Source of the DNA: Flavobacterium sp. | Lineage (GTDB): Bacteria; Bacteroidota; Bacteroidia; Flavobacteriales; Flavobacteriaceae | DNA length: 64,000 bases | Direction: 5' to 3' | NCBI RefSeq assembly: GCF_027531905.1 | Contig: NZ_JAPZSU010000012.1 | Location: forward strand, 1 to 64,000 | Shown here: positions 63,477-64,000 of the stretch, in pieces | Position numbering within the stretch: position 1 is the stretch's first letter | Layout: each line of letters begins with the position of its first letter | The notes under the pieces: generated by a model | What the model was told of the DNA's origin: nothing | What the model saw: the letters and a program-made list of their open reading frames with translations, nothing else | Database searches by the model: none | Position numbers and translations under genes: made by a program

Positions 63477-64000
63477 ATGATAAAATTGAATGATTACTTA
63501 GGAAGTATTGTGGCTAGTTTTACCAATGCTAAAATAATGTCTGACCTTCAAACTGTAAAATTGGCTGAAGAATATGCAAAACACGATTATTTGAAGCATT
63601 TTTCAATTCCAAGAATGCGAATTGACGATGTTGAAATGACAATTCCAATTGCCTTAGATGAAATTGAAAACATCTCAAAACCTCCAGTAATTGGTTTTGA
63701 TAGTCTAAAGATTAACACTTTGGTTTATAGTTTTCTATTAGAAAAAATTGGAGTCTTAAAAATCACAAAAGAGCCCTCCAGATTGTTGCAAACGGAAACA
63801 GCTAAACAAGTTGGTGTTTTAGAAAAACAAATCAAACTAGCCAATAGTCACGGTCCTGTTTCGGGTTTTTCAAAAGAAATCGTAGTCTATTTTTTAAGGA
63901 TAATCGAAAAGTATGCTTTGGTGAACAAAGAGGTATTAGCCAAAATGAACATTGAGTTGCTTAGTAAAGATTTGATTGCTGTTGTAACCAAAGAAATTAC
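63477..64000 (+). CDS. Unknown protein sharing a DUF2589-like motif (incomplete, runs off the window)
   Basis: An ATG at 63477 opens a frame that remains open to the window end (174 complete codons). Residues about 42-58 read HFSIPRMRIDDVEMTIP, close to SIPSIRIEEMTID of the DUF2589 protein upstream. The rest is charged and helical. It lies 71 bases after DUF2589 and is likely in the same operon. I do not recognise a family; the shared motif hints at a common fold or partner. Confidence 0.7.
   Translation, partial: MIKLNDYLGSIVASFTNAKIMSDLQTVKLAEEYAKHDYLKHFSIPRMRIDDVEMTIPIALDEIENISKPPVIGFDSLKINTLVYSFLLEKIGVLKITKEPSRLLQTETAKQVGVLEKQIKLANSHGPVSGFSKEIVVYFLRIIEKYALVNKEVLAKMNIELLSKDLIAVVTKEI

Overview
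The window looks like chromosomal DNA of a Flavobacteriaceae member (Bacteroidota), most likely a Flavobacterium. The DNA is AT-rich, Shine-Dalgarno sequences are largely absent, and promoters fit the Bacteroidota form TTTG/TTG-N19-21-TAnnTTTG. LpxC is fused to FabZ, and there are type IX secretion (T9SS) and gliding genes (porX, porQ, PorP/SprF, a CHU_C-type cargo). The genus is inferred from gene content. I saw no tRNA, rRNA or CRISPR array.

Layout. 1-2250: end of an IS3-type element, a G+C-rich GlgM/GlgA-type glycosyltransferase gene, then 0.8 kb of palindromic repeats and a decayed gene remnant. 2.2-10 kb: a VanX-like dipeptidase, a methyltransferase/AI-2E-type transporter operon, a secreted M43 metalloprotease, and a tsaD-rsmE-DUF4159-trmH RNA-modification operon. 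10-15.4 kb: a TamB-family giant protein and an alpha/beta hydrolase. 15.6-22.5 kb: an alpha-glucan operon glgC-glgE-mak-glgB. With the glycosyltransferase at the left end it makes up a GlgE-type (maltose-1-phosphate) glycogen pathway, but no treS lies in the window.

22.7-32.6 kb: a DCC-family thiol protein, a MutS2 without Smr domain, an MntA/HepT toxin-antitoxin pair overlapping ung, alanine dehydrogenase, a GNAT enzyme, tsaE, porX and an HD phosphohydrolase. 32.7-39.5 kb: lipid A genes (lpxD, lpxC/fabZ, lpxA), efp, a second LpxD-like gene, an NTF2-like gene, sucD and a divergent GIY-YIG-like gene. 39.7-45.1 kb: an M48 lipoprotein protease, a UMF1-type transporter, and an ECF sigma / membrane regulator / two surface-protein operon. 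45.4-54 kb: lon, porQ, cmk, a nucleoside-transporter-like MFS gene, an unknown membrane protein and rpsA. 54.1-60 kb: a T9SS surface-protein triad (CHU_C cargo, PorP/SprF, OmpA/TPR/PD40). 60-64 kb: a sensor operon (small cytosolic protein, multi-pass membrane protein, histidine kinase, LuxR-type regulator), divergent from a DUF2589 gene and a second, incomplete gene sharing a DUF2589-like motif.

Most of the window is ordinary core genome. The parts most worth following are the DUF2589/sensor locus at the right end, the split GlgE pathway with its possibly acquired glycosyltransferase gene, the toxin-antitoxin-ung overlap, the LpxD paralogue lacking a conserved histidine, and two copies of an intergenic element with shared flanks around a variable hairpin.
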